Origin: a virus
Virus record (IMG/VR): IMGVR_UViG_3300009164_000399
Span: 1-21,858 of that record
Strand: one strand, 5' to 3'
DNA length: 21,858 nt
In this document: in pieces, positions 1 through 5,757 of the stretch
How positions within the stretch are numbered: the stretch's first letter is position 1
Layout of the letters: every line of letters starts with the position of its first letter
The notes under the pieces: generated by a model
Seen by the model: the letters and a program-made list of their open reading frames with translations, nothing else
What the model was told of the DNA's origin: nothing
Database searches by the model: none
Translations under genes and position numbers: made by a program

Positions 1-108
1 AGTTCAGTTTGGGGCGGCGTCAAGTCAGCACTTGAGGATGTCGATGCCAAGGTTTTTCTGACTTTCCACTTGGCCTAGTCAAAGACCAAATCAAGCCGCC
101 CCGCCTTT
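1..108. other. Non-coding left edge, with long-range inverted repeat
   Basis: No convincing gene lies here. The stretch is downstream of the DUF669 gene on the minus strand. GGGGCGGC at 11-18 is repeated inverted as GCCGCCCC at 95-102, and TCAAG at 20-24 pairs with CTTGA at 31-35. The outer arms are 76 bases apart. The T-run at 106-110 follows them only in the plus direction, where no gene enters. It may be a folded intergenic spacer or part of a structure that continues beyond the window. Confidence 0.35.
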
Positions 109-588
109 TTACTTCTTAGCCCAAGGTGGCGCAGCCTTGGTGCTGGCGTTGCCAGTTGCTGCGTCTGGCTTTGGCTGCGGCGGCAAGCTGCCGGCGTTGC
201 TGCGCCAACCCTTCACCTCGTTCTGGGGGCCGTACTCGCCTGATGCTGGGCGCACATCGACCTTAATGGACAAATGGCCGTTGATCAGCTGGTCGGTATC
301 GTTGACCGCAGGCAGGCCCAACGCACGCATGAGATCGCCCAGTTGCTGGCGTCCGATTTCTTCCGCTTTCGGATTTGGGTTCTTGATGTTGAAGTTGCCA
401 AACACGCAACGACCCTGGCCACTTGGGCCGGTGATGTCGTAACGCACCTTGATGTATTCACCAGTGCCGGCCTTGGTGGGCTTGAGTTCTGCCTCGGTGA
501 TGATGGCCGTGTACCAGCCAGCCGGCAGGAGGTCATAGGACTGGGACGGTTGCAGCTCTGCTGCGCTGTAGGTTTCTGAAAGTTTCAT
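109..588 (-). CDS. DUF669 family ssDNA-binding-like protein
   Basis: A 159-residue protein that looks like the DUF669 family, phage proteins believed to act as single-strand DNA-binding partners of recombinases. Visible landmarks are an N-terminal LPAGWYTAIITEAELKPT strand region (about residues 21-38), a central GNFNIKNPNPKAEEIGRQQL segment (about 64-83) and a proline-rich tail ending PPWAKK, similar to the short tails of other members. The start at 588 is chosen over an ATG 129 bases upstream because AAGGAAT sits at the right distance before it and the longer form would overlap the upstream gene. It is the last gene seen in a leftward operon, 5 bases after the preceding stop. Pairing with a Sak4-like ATPase supports a recombination or annealing role. 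The family call is from motif memory. Confidence 0.8.
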   Translation of the reverse strand: MKLSETYSAAELQPSQSYDLLPAGWYTAIITEAELKPTKAGTGEYIKVRYDITGPSGQGRCVFGNFNIKNPNPKAEEIGRQQLGDLMRALGLPAVNDTDQLINGHLSIKVDVRPASGEYGPQNEVKGWRSNAGSLPPQPKPDAATGNASTKAAPPWAKK

Positions 589-593
589 GGTTC

Positions 594-980
594 TTATTCC
601 TTGTGAGCGATTGAAAAACTTGGTCTGCCGGGTTTCGCGGTGATCGCCGGTGCCAGCAGTTTGGTTATGGTCGGGTCGGTTGCTTTCCATACAGTAAGGT
701 TCAACTCCGGTTTCCACCGGCAGAGGGTTGAAAGATGAGATTCAAGGCCATGCTGGGCGGCAAGTTCTTGAATCTTGTCAGCATCAACTTTTCTGTCGAT
801 GCGACCGGTGATCTTGATGACGTAGCCATCAACGTCTTTGGTGACGGTGCTGTCGAGGTCAGTCTGCAACGCAAAAGACTTGACCATCTCATCCTCGAGG
901 CGGCGGCGGTTTTCGATGGCCTGACGCTCAACCTCTTTCTCGGCATACCATTCGGCAGCAATCTCACGCATGGCTCTCAT
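594..980 (-). CDS. Phage protein of the recombination module, function unknown
   Basis: A 128-residue protein. The first 35 residues are highly charged and probably helical (EWYAEKEVERQAIENRRRLE). The rest carries a basic RIDRKVDADKIQELAAQHGL segment and a RWKPELNLTVWKA segment, and it ends near a GRPSFSI motif. I remember similar proteins beside DUF669 and Sak4 genes in other phages, possibly filed as DUF7173, but this is recollection, not a search. The start at 980 overlaps the stop of the upstream ATPase gene by 4 bases (ATGA), which suggests coupled translation; a second ATG at 971 is possible. It is probably an accessory factor for ssDNA handling, inferred from the neighbours. Confidence 0.72.
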   Translation of the reverse strand: MRAMREIAAEWYAEKEVERQAIENRRRLEDEMVKSFALQTDLDSTVTKDVDGYVIKITGRIDRKVDADKIQELAAQHGLESHLSTLCRWKPELNLTVWKATDPTITKLLAPAITAKPGRPSFSIAHKE

Positions 981-1651
981 GCTGCACCGCCGATCTTCTT
1001 GATAATCTCGCCAAGGTCAGGTGCCTCCCATGTGCCCAACTTGCCGCTGCGATCCTTGGCGATCCACAACCCGTCAGAGTCACACATCAGCGCCCGCTGG
1101 CTCACGCCGTCGGCGTCCTTTTCAACTCTTAAAGCAAGCACTTCGTCGAAAAAATAAGGCAAGCTCTGGCCTGTCTTGTTCCCCGGCATACTGGGCGAAT
1201 ACAAAATCCTGCCCATCTCATCGGCAGTCTTTTCGAGTTTCGCGGTCATCAAGACATGGCGACCAGGCAAGTCTCGAAAGGCGCGGATTACGTCGGCCAT
1301 CTGTTCTTGCATGGCACCGTAGGCTTGGCGCGGATCTTTTGCGATCTTCTTCTCGCTGTTCAAGCAGACTTCAGCGATCTCCGAGATTGAGTCAAGGGCC
1401 ACGCTCTGGAACTTCTTGGCGTCTCCGCTGGACAGCCATTCGTAGGCCTCCATCAGGTCGGCCATGCTGGTGATCTCAAGGTAAGGCAAGTCGGCGTCCT
1501 GAATGGACAGCAAGCCACCCTCCGCTGACAGCACCACCACGTTGGGCAGCGTCTTAATGAGGCTGGTCTTGCCTGCCCCTGCTTGGCCGTAGACCAAGAC
1601 TTTGACCCCATTGGCCGACAAGCCGCTGGTGGTTTTAAGTGAAATAGCCAT
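977..1651 (-). CDS. Sak4-like RecA-fold recombination ATPase (AAA_24 type)
   Basis: A 224-residue single-domain ATPase. A Walker A motif, GQAGAGKT, lies at residues 22-29 and a Walker B-like VALDSIS at 84-90 with Asp87. A conserved HVLMTAKLEK strand follows near residues 131-140, and the end is GEIIKKIGG. Length and motif layout fit the phage RecA/Rad51-like ATPases known as Sak4, which promote single-strand annealing with an SSB partner. The ATG at 1651 is preceded by CGGAGAAA as ribosome site. The downstream unknown gene and the DUF669 gene form the rest of the module. A generic phage AAA_24 protein with another role is the main alternative. Confidence 0.82.
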   Translation of the reverse strand: MAISLKTTSGLSANGVKVLVYGQAGAGKTSLIKTLPNVVVLSAEGGLLSIQDADLPYLEITSMADLMEAYEWLSSGDAKKFQSVALDSISEIAEVCLNSEKKIAKDPRQAYGAMQEQMADVIRAFRDLPGRHVLMTAKLEKTADEMGRILYSPSMPGNKTGQSLPYFFDEVLALRVEKDADGVSQRALMCDSDGLWIAKDRSGKLGTWEAPDLGEIIKKIGGAA

Positions 1652-1682
1652 GTTGGGTTTCTCCGGTTTGGCGTTGGTAGAT

Positions 1683-1699
1683 GCCGGTGACCGACCGGC
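1683..1699 (-). other. Small intercistronic stem-loop
   Basis: GCCGGT (1683-1688) and ACCGGC (1694-1699) are perfect 6-bp inverted arms around a 5-base loop. They sit in the 59-base gap between the membrane peptide gene and the Sak4-like ATPase gene. No T-run follows, so it is more likely an mRNA processing or stability element than a terminator. Confidence 0.3.
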
Positions 1700-1710
1700 G
1701 GCGGTAGAAC

Positions 1711-1809
1711 TTAGGGCTTCATCACAAAGATAAAGTAGTACGCCAGCGGTGCGCCGATGATGGCGGCGGCTAGGGTGGCTTGGGCCACCTCAATCAGCAG
1801 GCGCTTCAT
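1711..1809 (-). CDS. 32-residue single-pass membrane peptide
   Basis: A very short gene encoding a peptide that begins MKRLLIEVAQATLAAAI and ends YYFIFVMKP. Residues 4-30 are almost wholly hydrophobic, with one Glu at position 7, giving one predicted membrane helix. The charges are KR at the start and K near the end. Reality is supported by an ATG that overlaps the upstream stop by 4 bases (ATGA) and a GAGGTGG ribosome site just before it. It lies inside the leftward early operon. Size and topology suit a phage membrane effector, such as an exclusion, holin-like or host-membrane peptide, but no family is recognised. Confidence 0.6.
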   Translation of the reverse strand: MKRLLIEVAQATLAAAIIGAPLAYYFIFVMKP

Positions 1810-2006
1810 GCTGCCACCTCTGCGGCAAGGCCAAGCATCCACTCGGTGGCTTGCTCGATGGTCATCCAGTCGCTCATGTCGATGAACGTCTTACCCATAA
1901 AGTAACCGGCCTGCACGCGACCTTTGCGTGCGCGGGTGACCATCTCAACGCCAGAAGCGGCGCGGGCGAAAAGGGTGGCTTGTGCAAGTGCGTGTACGTT
2001 GTTCAT
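1806..2006 (-). CDS. Small hypothetical protein (66 aa)
   Basis: Not recognised. The 66-residue product starts MNNVHALAQATLFARAAS and ends with a probable helix containing MTIEQATEWMLGLAAEVAA. A basic patch, RARKGR, lies in the middle. The ATG at 2006 is preceded by AAAGGAAC at good spacing; an upstream in-frame ATG at 2105 would overlap the previous gene by 62 bases and is less likely. It is translationally linked to the following membrane peptide gene by a 4-base overlap, so the two products may work together. Confidence 0.65.
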   Translation of the reverse strand: MNNVHALAQATLFARAASGVEMVTRARKGRVQAGYFMGKTFIDMSDWMTIEQATEWMLGLAAEVAA

Positions 2007-2022
2007 CTTTGTTCCTTTTGTT

Positions 2023-2036
2023 GGGGCCGAAGCCCC
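2023..2036 (-). other. UUCG tetraloop hairpin between early genes
   Basis: Read on the minus strand, which is the transcribed strand here, this is GGGGC-TTCG-GCCCC: a perfect 5-bp GC stem closed by the very stable UUCG tetraloop. It lies in the 37-base gap between two early genes, just upstream of the ribosome site of the second. There is no T-run after it. It probably protects or delimits mRNA rather than terminating it. Confidence 0.5.
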
Positions 2037-2043
2037 GTTTGGT

Positions 2044-2334
2044 TTAAGCAGCAAGGTTGGCAATGATTCGGCCAAGGCGCTCGTACGTTGCGCGGTCATC
2101 AGCAAGTTGTTGCTTGGTAATGTTCAAGCCACGCGCTTGACCGGGGCCAGCGTCACCAAACAAAGCGCACTCGCTGCGATATTGGGTCATCGACTCTGCG
2201 TAGTGTTCTTCGCCGTAGGCAATAGATTGGCTAACCAAGTAGCGGTACTCAATCGGGGTCAGCGACGACTTGCGCGACAAGGCGGCGCAGTAGTCATCGA
2301 AGTCTTCAAATTCGTTGATGTTGGTGGTGTTCAT
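2044..2334 (-). CDS. Hypothetical early protein (96 aa), first gene of leftward operon
   Basis: Not recognised. The 96-residue product is acidic near the start (MNTTNINEFEDFDDYCAAL) and mostly helical in character, with LTPIEYRYLVSQSIAYGEEHYAES in the centre and an ATYERLGRIIANLAA end. The ATG at 2334 has a clear AGGAGAG ribosome site; an ATG 63 bases upstream is possible but would start upstream of that site. As the first gene after the divergent control region it is probably expressed early. It could be a regulator or host-interaction protein, but nothing in the sequence decides this. Confidence 0.7.
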   Translation of the reverse strand: MNTTNINEFEDFDDYCAALSRKSSLTPIEYRYLVSQSIAYGEEHYAESMTQYRSECALFGDAGPGQARGLNITKQQLADDRATYERLGRIIANLAA

Positions 2335-2446
2335 TTCTGTCTCTCCTGTTTTGCGCTTGTCGGGACATCCGGTCAGCGCATGAGTTGAACTGTACACGCA
2401 CTCGTGCTAGGATGCAAGCACTTTCTGCAACTTTTTTTGACATCAC
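2335..2446. promoter_or_regulatory. Divergent early control region
   Basis: This 112-bp gap separates the leftward operon from the rightward genes. Plus-strand candidate: TTGAAC (2385-2390), a 17-base spacer, then TAGGAT (2408-2413). Minus-strand candidate: TTGCAT (2417-2412), a 17-base spacer, then TACAGT (2394-2389). Both have consensus spacing but imperfect boxes. The two promoters overlap, so one bound repressor could control both directions. No good ribosome site lies before the plus-strand gene at 2447, which may be translated from a short leader. Confidence 0.55.
2404..2421. promoter_or_regulatory. Imperfect palindrome, candidate operator
   Basis: GTGCTAGGATGCAAGCAC is an 18-bp palindrome matching in 7 of 9 half-site positions. 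It covers the -10 box of the plus-strand candidate promoter and the -35 box of the minus-strand one. That position, next to a helix-turn-helix gene, is what a phage switch operator would show. A single copy only was seen. Confidence 0.5.
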
Positions 2447-2632
2447 ATGAACCTTACCGAAATTCAACAACGTCTTGCTGATCGCCGCTTGCCCGTAGTG
2501 GCTGAGGCAACTGGGCTGTCTGTGTTCACGCTGTACCGGCTGCTCAACGGCAAGACCAAGCCGAGCAAGTCCACCATGCGAAGCATTGAGAACTATCTGC
2601 GCGACACCAGCACGGTGGCGGTCAATGAGTGA
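2447..2632 (+). CDS. Small helix-turn-helix DNA-binding protein (Cro/CI-like)
   Basis: A 61-residue protein. ADRRLPVVAEATGLSVFTLY (about residues 11-30) reads as a classic helix-turn-helix: a first helix with Ala in the turn-side position, a Gly turn and a recognition helix with SVFTLYRLLNG. KTKPSKSTMRSIENYL resembles the following helices of Cro/CI-type repressors. No dimerisation or cleavage domain is present, so it is Cro-sized. The start at 2447 lies about 27 bases after the expected transcription start and has no ribosome site. It probably binds the palindrome at 2404-2421 and regulates itself and the leftward operon. The gene overlaps the next by 8 bases. Confidence 0.7.
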   Translation: MNLTEIQQRLADRRLPVVAEATGLSVFTLYRLLNGKTKPSKSTMRSIENYLRDTSTVAVNE

Positions 2633-3473
2633 CCCGTTCAAGATAGACAGCCCTACTTGCATCAGCTTTAGCGGCGGGCGCACCAGCGCCTATATGTTGT
2701 GGCGCGTCCTCCAGAGCAATAGCGGGTTGCCAGACGAGGCGCAGGTGTGTTTTGCGAACACGGGCAAGGAAGATGAAGCGACGTTGCGGTTTGTTGACCG
2801 TTGTGCCCAAGAATGGGAAATTCCGATCACTTGGGTGGAATACATCAACGCTGATGAAACGAAGGATCGGTTTTGCGTTGTTGACTTTGAGACAGCCAGC
2901 AGGAACGGTGAACCGTTTGAGGCAATCATTCGCAAACGCAACTACCTTCCCAACCCTGTCAGTCGGTTCTGCACGGTGGAGCTGAAGGTCAGGGCCATTC
3001 ATCGTTATTTGAAAAGCATTGGATGGACTGAGTGGGAGTCCATGCTCGGCATCAGGGCCGATGAGCAGCGAAGGCTGGCAAAGATTGGTCAGCAAGACTA
3101 TGGCAAGCACGAAGAGAAGATTGCTCCACTTGGTCGAGTTGGGGTGACGAAGGAAATGGTAGGAGAGTTTTGGAGAGCCATGCCGTTTGATTTGGAGCTT
3201 CCAAACATGAACGGCGTGACCATGCACGGCAATTGCGATTTATGCTACTTGAAGGGAGGATCACAAATCTTTTCTCTCATTCAAGAAAAACCAGAACGTG
3301 CTGTTTGGTGGGCAAAAATGGAGGCGTTGGCGTTGGCGTTGGCGTCTAAGCCTGACGGTGCAAAGTTTCGTACCGACCGCCCCTCCTACGCCGCTATGTT
3401 GAAGTTCAGCAAAGAGCAACGCGATATGTTTGACAAAGACGAAGAAGCAATCAGTTGCTTTTGTGGAGATTGA
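2625..3473 (+). CDS. PAPS reductase-like PP-loop ATPase with cysteine cluster
   Basis: A 282-residue protein of the PAPS reductase / N-type ATP pyrophosphatase fold. The PP-loop SFSGGRTS lies at residues 14-21, and an LGIRADEQRR motif (141-150) matches the G-R-x-x-E-x-x-R region of the family. Cysteines 116 (RFCTVELK), 204 and 207 (GNCDLCYLKG) and 278/280 (CFCGD at the C-terminus) could hold an iron-sulfur or zinc centre. Such genes are common in phages, but their reaction is unclear; sulfur transfer to nucleic acid or a metabolite is as likely as sulfate reduction. The ATG at 2625 overlaps the end of the helix-turn-helix gene by 8 bases; an in-frame ATG at 2586 is too far inside that gene to be likely. 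Confidence 0.82.
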   Translation: MSDPFKIDSPTCISFSGGRTSAYMLWRVLQSNSGLPDEAQVCFANTGKEDEATLRFVDRCAQEWEIPITWVEYINADETKDRFCVVDFETASRNGEPFEAIIRKRNYLPNPVSRFCTVELKVRAIHRYLKSIGWTEWESMLGIRADEQRRLAKIGQQDYGKHEEKIAPLGRVGVTKEMVGEFWRAMPFDLELPNMNGVTMHGNCDLCYLKGGSQIFSLIQEKPERAVWWAKMEALALALASKPDGAKFRTDRPSYAAMLKFSKEQRDMFDKDEEAISCFCGD

Positions 3474-3476
3474 TGA

Positions 3477-5513
3477 ATGGCTAATCTGGTTCACATTTTT
3501 GGCGGCTCATGGTCGCCGCCTCCCGTGCCGGTGCTGGCCTCGCCAGAGCAGCAATTTGAGAACGCTTTGCGCGATGCTGGTTTGGACTTGCCCGACAAGC
3601 CCATTGAGTTTGACGGCAAGATGCACCGCTTCAAAAGCGGCACGAAAGGCACGCCTGGCTACGACAAATCGGGCTGGTACATCATTTTTGGCAATGGCAT
3701 TCCAGCCGGTCAGTTTGGGTGCTGGCGCTCTGGCATCGTTGCCAATTGGCGGGCTGAAGTCAGCAGGCAGATCAGTCCAGCAGATGAGATGGCGTTTGCT
3801 CGTCGCATGGCCGAAGCCAAGGCCGCACGCGAGATTGAGCAGGCCCGCAAGCACGAGGTGGCTGCGGATGTGGTTGACACCATCTGGAGCGACTGCATAG
3901 GTGCCTCGCCAGATCACCCGTATCTCAAGCGCAAGGGCATCGCGCCCCACGGAGCCAGAGTCACAGGCGATGGGCGGCTGGTGGTGCCTTTGTACGATCA
4001 GGATGGCACCTTGGCATCTTTGCAGTACATCGACAGCGAAGGCGGCAAGCTATACCACCCAGGCGGGCAGACGGGCGGCAAGTTCTGGGTGTTGGGGTCA
4101 ATGGACGAGCCTGGCAGCATCTACGTTGCCGAAGGCTTTGCCACCGCCGCCACGATCCATCAGGTCACCTCAAGGCCGGTTGTCGTTGCATATTCAGCGT
4201 CCAACCTTGTGCCGGTGACCGCAATCATGCGCGGCTTGCACCCAACCAGCGATTTGGTGATTGTGGCCGACCATGACAAAAGCGGAGTTGGCCAGCGGTA
4301 CGCAGAGCAAGCCTGCGCGAAGCACGGCGCACGCATGGTGATGCCGCCAGATGAAGGCGATGCGAACGATTACGCGCAGGCAGGCGGGGATTTGTTGGCG
4401 TTGTTGACGCAAGAAACTGGCACGGCAGTCTTTGACAAGTTGCAAGTGGTCTTTGGTGACCAGTTGAGCGCCGAGTACGAAGCGCCAAACGAGTTAGTTG
4501 AAGGACTGATGACCATTGGCAGCTCGGTGGTGGTCTATGGCGATAGCAATAGCGGAAAGACATTTTGGGCACTTTCAGTTGCCACCGCCATTGCAACCGG
4601 CACGTTGTGCTACGGACGCAAGACCGACCCAGGCTTAGTTATTTATTTGGCCTGCGAAGCCCCAGCCAGCATTCGTGCGCGTATGCAAGCCATCAAGAAG
4701 TTCCACGGTTGCAATCTTGAGAACTTGGCAATGGTGCCCGTGCCCATGAATTTCTACACCGGCGATCAAGACGCCTACGATGTGATTGAGTTGGTGCGAT
4801 CCATTGAGCAAATGAAGGGCAAGCCCGTGCGTCTCATCATTGGCGACACCTTGGCACGCATGAGCGCAGGCGCGAATGAGAACAGCGGCGAAGACATGGG
4901 GCCGGTTATGGCGCGTTTTGACCAAGTAGCCACCGCCACCAAAGCTGCTCTGATGATGATTCACCACAACGGCAAAGACGTAGCCAAGGGCGCTCGCGGC
5001 TGGTCAGGCATCCGCGCACATATTGACACCGAGATTGAGGTGATTGAAAAGGACGGCATTCGCATGGTAAACGTGACCAAGCAACGTGAGTTGCCAAGCA
5101 AGGGCGAAACGATCTACTTTAAGCTGGAAGTGGTGGAGATGGGGGTGTCTAAGTTTGGCAATCCCGCAACAACTTGCGTTGCCATTCCAGACGATGAATC
5201 TACTAATAATCAATCAAATAAAAAACCATCAAAACATGATGAAAATGTCAGAATGGTTGAGCGTGCTTGGTGGGCATCTGGTACACAGGAGCGCAGAGGG
5301 TTACCTTATTTGAGCAGGGATGGATTGAGAGATTTGCTTATTAAAGATGGTATGGCAGAGAGAACTGCTAGAAATAAAATGGATGCTTCTAGGCCAGATG
5401 GGATCATTGCACAATTGCTTAATGCAGGAACTTTGGAGTCATGCGATGGGGGATGGTTGTTTGTCAATGAGGTGCAGTTGAGCGTGATGTTGATGCAAAA
5501 GAACGAAAAATGA
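3477..5513 (+). CDS. Toprim primase / RepA-like helicase fusion
   Basis: A 678-residue replication protein. Residues 160-310 carry a Toprim primase domain: VAEGFATAATIH with Glu219, VIVADHDKSG with Asp265 and Asp267, and GDANDYAQ near 294-301. No clear zinc-finger set is seen at the N-terminus. Residues 340-560 form a RecA/RepA-type ATPase: Walker A YGDSNSGKT at 354-362, Walker B LIIGD with Asp457, and an MMIHHNGKD motif near 493-501. The last 100 residues look like a separate winged-helix-like tail. The start at 3477 has GGAG 9 bases upstream and lies 4 bases after the preceding stop. It probably unwinds DNA and primes synthesis at the phage origin. DNA coding for the last 100 residues is visibly AT-richer than the rest. 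Confidence 0.88.
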   Translation: MANLVHIFGGSWSPPPVPVLASPEQQFENALRDAGLDLPDKPIEFDGKMHRFKSGTKGTPGYDKSGWYIIFGNGIPAGQFGCWRSGIVANWRAEVSRQISPADEMAFARRMAEAKAAREIEQARKHEVAADVVDTIWSDCIGASPDHPYLKRKGIAPHGARVTGDGRLVVPLYDQDGTLASLQYIDSEGGKLYHPGGQTGGKFWVLGSMDEPGSIYVAEGFATAATIHQVTSRPVVVAYSASNLVPVTAIMRGLHPTSDLVIVADHDKSGVGQRYAEQACAKHGARMVMPPDEGDANDYAQAGGDLLALLTQETGTAVFDKLQVVFGDQLSAEYEAPNELVEGLMTIGSSVVVYGDSNSGKTFWALSVATAIATGTLCYGRKTDPGLVIYLACEAPASIRARMQAIKKFHGCNLENLAMVPVPMNFYTGDQDAYDVIELVRSIEQMKGKPVRLIIGDTLARMSAGANENSGEDMGPVMARFDQVATATKAALMMIHHNGKDVAKGARGWSGIRAHIDTEIEVIEKDGIRMVNVTKQRELPSKGETIYFKLEVVEMGVSKFGNPATTCVAIPDDESTNNQSNKKPSKHDENVRMVERAWWASGTQERRGLPYLSRDGLRDLLIKDGMAERTARNKMDASRPDGIIAQLLNAGTLESCDGGWLFVNEVQLSVMLMQKNEK

Positions 5514-5539
5514 GTTTACAAAAAGTCAAGAATTGTTGC

Positions 5540-5588
5540 GCCCCTAATGCCCCTAAACGCCCCTAGGGGCACTCAGGGGCACAGGGGC
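5540..5588. repeat. Three GCCCCT then three AGGGGC hexamers, mirrored
   Basis: GCCCCT occurs at 5540, 5549 and 5559, followed by AGGGGC at 5565, 5575 and 5583. The centre, 5559-5570, is a perfect 12-bp palindrome. Spacers are 3, 4, 0, 4 and 2 bases. The array can form a cruciform or serve as an iteron-like binding array. More copies, GCCCCT at 5605 and 5618 and AGGGGC at 5663, lie in the adjoining hairpin. Confidence 0.85.
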
Positions 5589-5601
5589 AAAGGCGTTGGA
5601 A

Positions 5602-5671
5602 TGTGCCCCTAAACCCCGCCCCTCTCCTACCCCCTTTTAGGCAGGGGTAGGGGAGGTAGGGGAGGGGCACA
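5602..5671. repeat. 70-bp GC-rich hairpin with G-quadruplex motifs on both strands
   Basis: Outer arms TGTGCCCCT (5602-5610) and AGGGGCACA (5663-5671) are perfect. An inner stem pairs 5621-5633 with 5644-5656 over 13 bp with one G-T pair. The plus strand has four GGGG tracts (5644, 5650, 5659, 5664) with loops of 2, 5 and 1 bases. The minus strand has four tracts of at least four G (opposite 5606, 5614, 5619, 5630) with loops of 4, 1 and 7. No T-run follows directly, so a simple intrinsic terminator is unlikely. Confidence 0.8.
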
Positions 5672-5699
5672 AGACGATGCGAAAATTTTTGGGTAAGGC

Positions 5700-5729
5700 T
5701 TGTTGTTGTTGTCCCTATAGGGGTATGAT
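5700..5729 (+). promoter_or_regulatory. Candidate promoter for the AT-rich orphan gene
   Basis: TTGTTG (5700-5705), an 18-base spacer and TATGAT (5724-5729). The -10 box matches the consensus at five of six positions, while the -35 box is weak. It points at the gene starting at 5758, which has its own ribosome site. Confidence 0.45.
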
Positions 5730-5744
5730 GTGGAACCTATAGGG
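5713..5744. promoter_or_regulatory. Paired CCTATAGG palindromes, candidate operators
   Basis: CCCTATAGGG at 5713-5722 and CCTATAGGG at 5736-5744 share the palindrome CCTATAGG with centres 22 bp apart, about two helical turns. They bracket the -10 box of the candidate promoter. This is the usual geometry for two dimers of a repressor binding the same face of DNA. Confidence 0.5.
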
Positions 5745-5757
5745 CACAGGAGCGAAC

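Larger units (their letters stand above)
5514..5757. other. Structured 244-bp non-coding region, possible replication origin
   Basis: This is the largest gap without a gene. It holds, in order, a cluster of GCCCCT/AGGGGC hexamers, a long GC-rich hairpin with G-quadruplex motifs on both strands, an AT-rich step (GAAAATTTTT, 5681-5690), and a promoter flanked by CCTATAGG palindromes. Its position beside the primase-helicase gene, with repeats and an AT-rich step, is typical of replication origins. A regulatory role for the switch between early and late genes is the main alternative. Confidence 0.5.

Noticed and set aside
11-102. Terminator formed by GGGGCGGC and GCCGCCCC
   Set aside because: The arms are 76 bases apart and the T-run follows only in the plus direction, where no gene enters.
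2435-2440. TTGACA as -35 box for the helix-turn-helix gene
   Set aside because: A perfect match, but it lies only 6 bases before the start codon, so a promoter there would start inside the gene.
2586-2624. Longer start for the PP-loop enzyme
   Set aside because: It would place 39 bases inside the helix-turn-helix gene and adds residues unlike the family; the start at 2625 gives the usual short lead to the PP-loop.
5540-5671. CRISPR array
   Set aside because: Repeats are 6-8 bases in both orientations with spacers of 0-4 bases; no repeat-spacer structure and no cas genes.
5713-5744. T7-type RNA polymerase promoters, because of CTATAGGG
   Set aside because: Only the initiation part resembles T7 promoters; the upstream recognition part is absent and no phage RNA polymerase gene is in the window. 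Paired palindromic operators explain it better.
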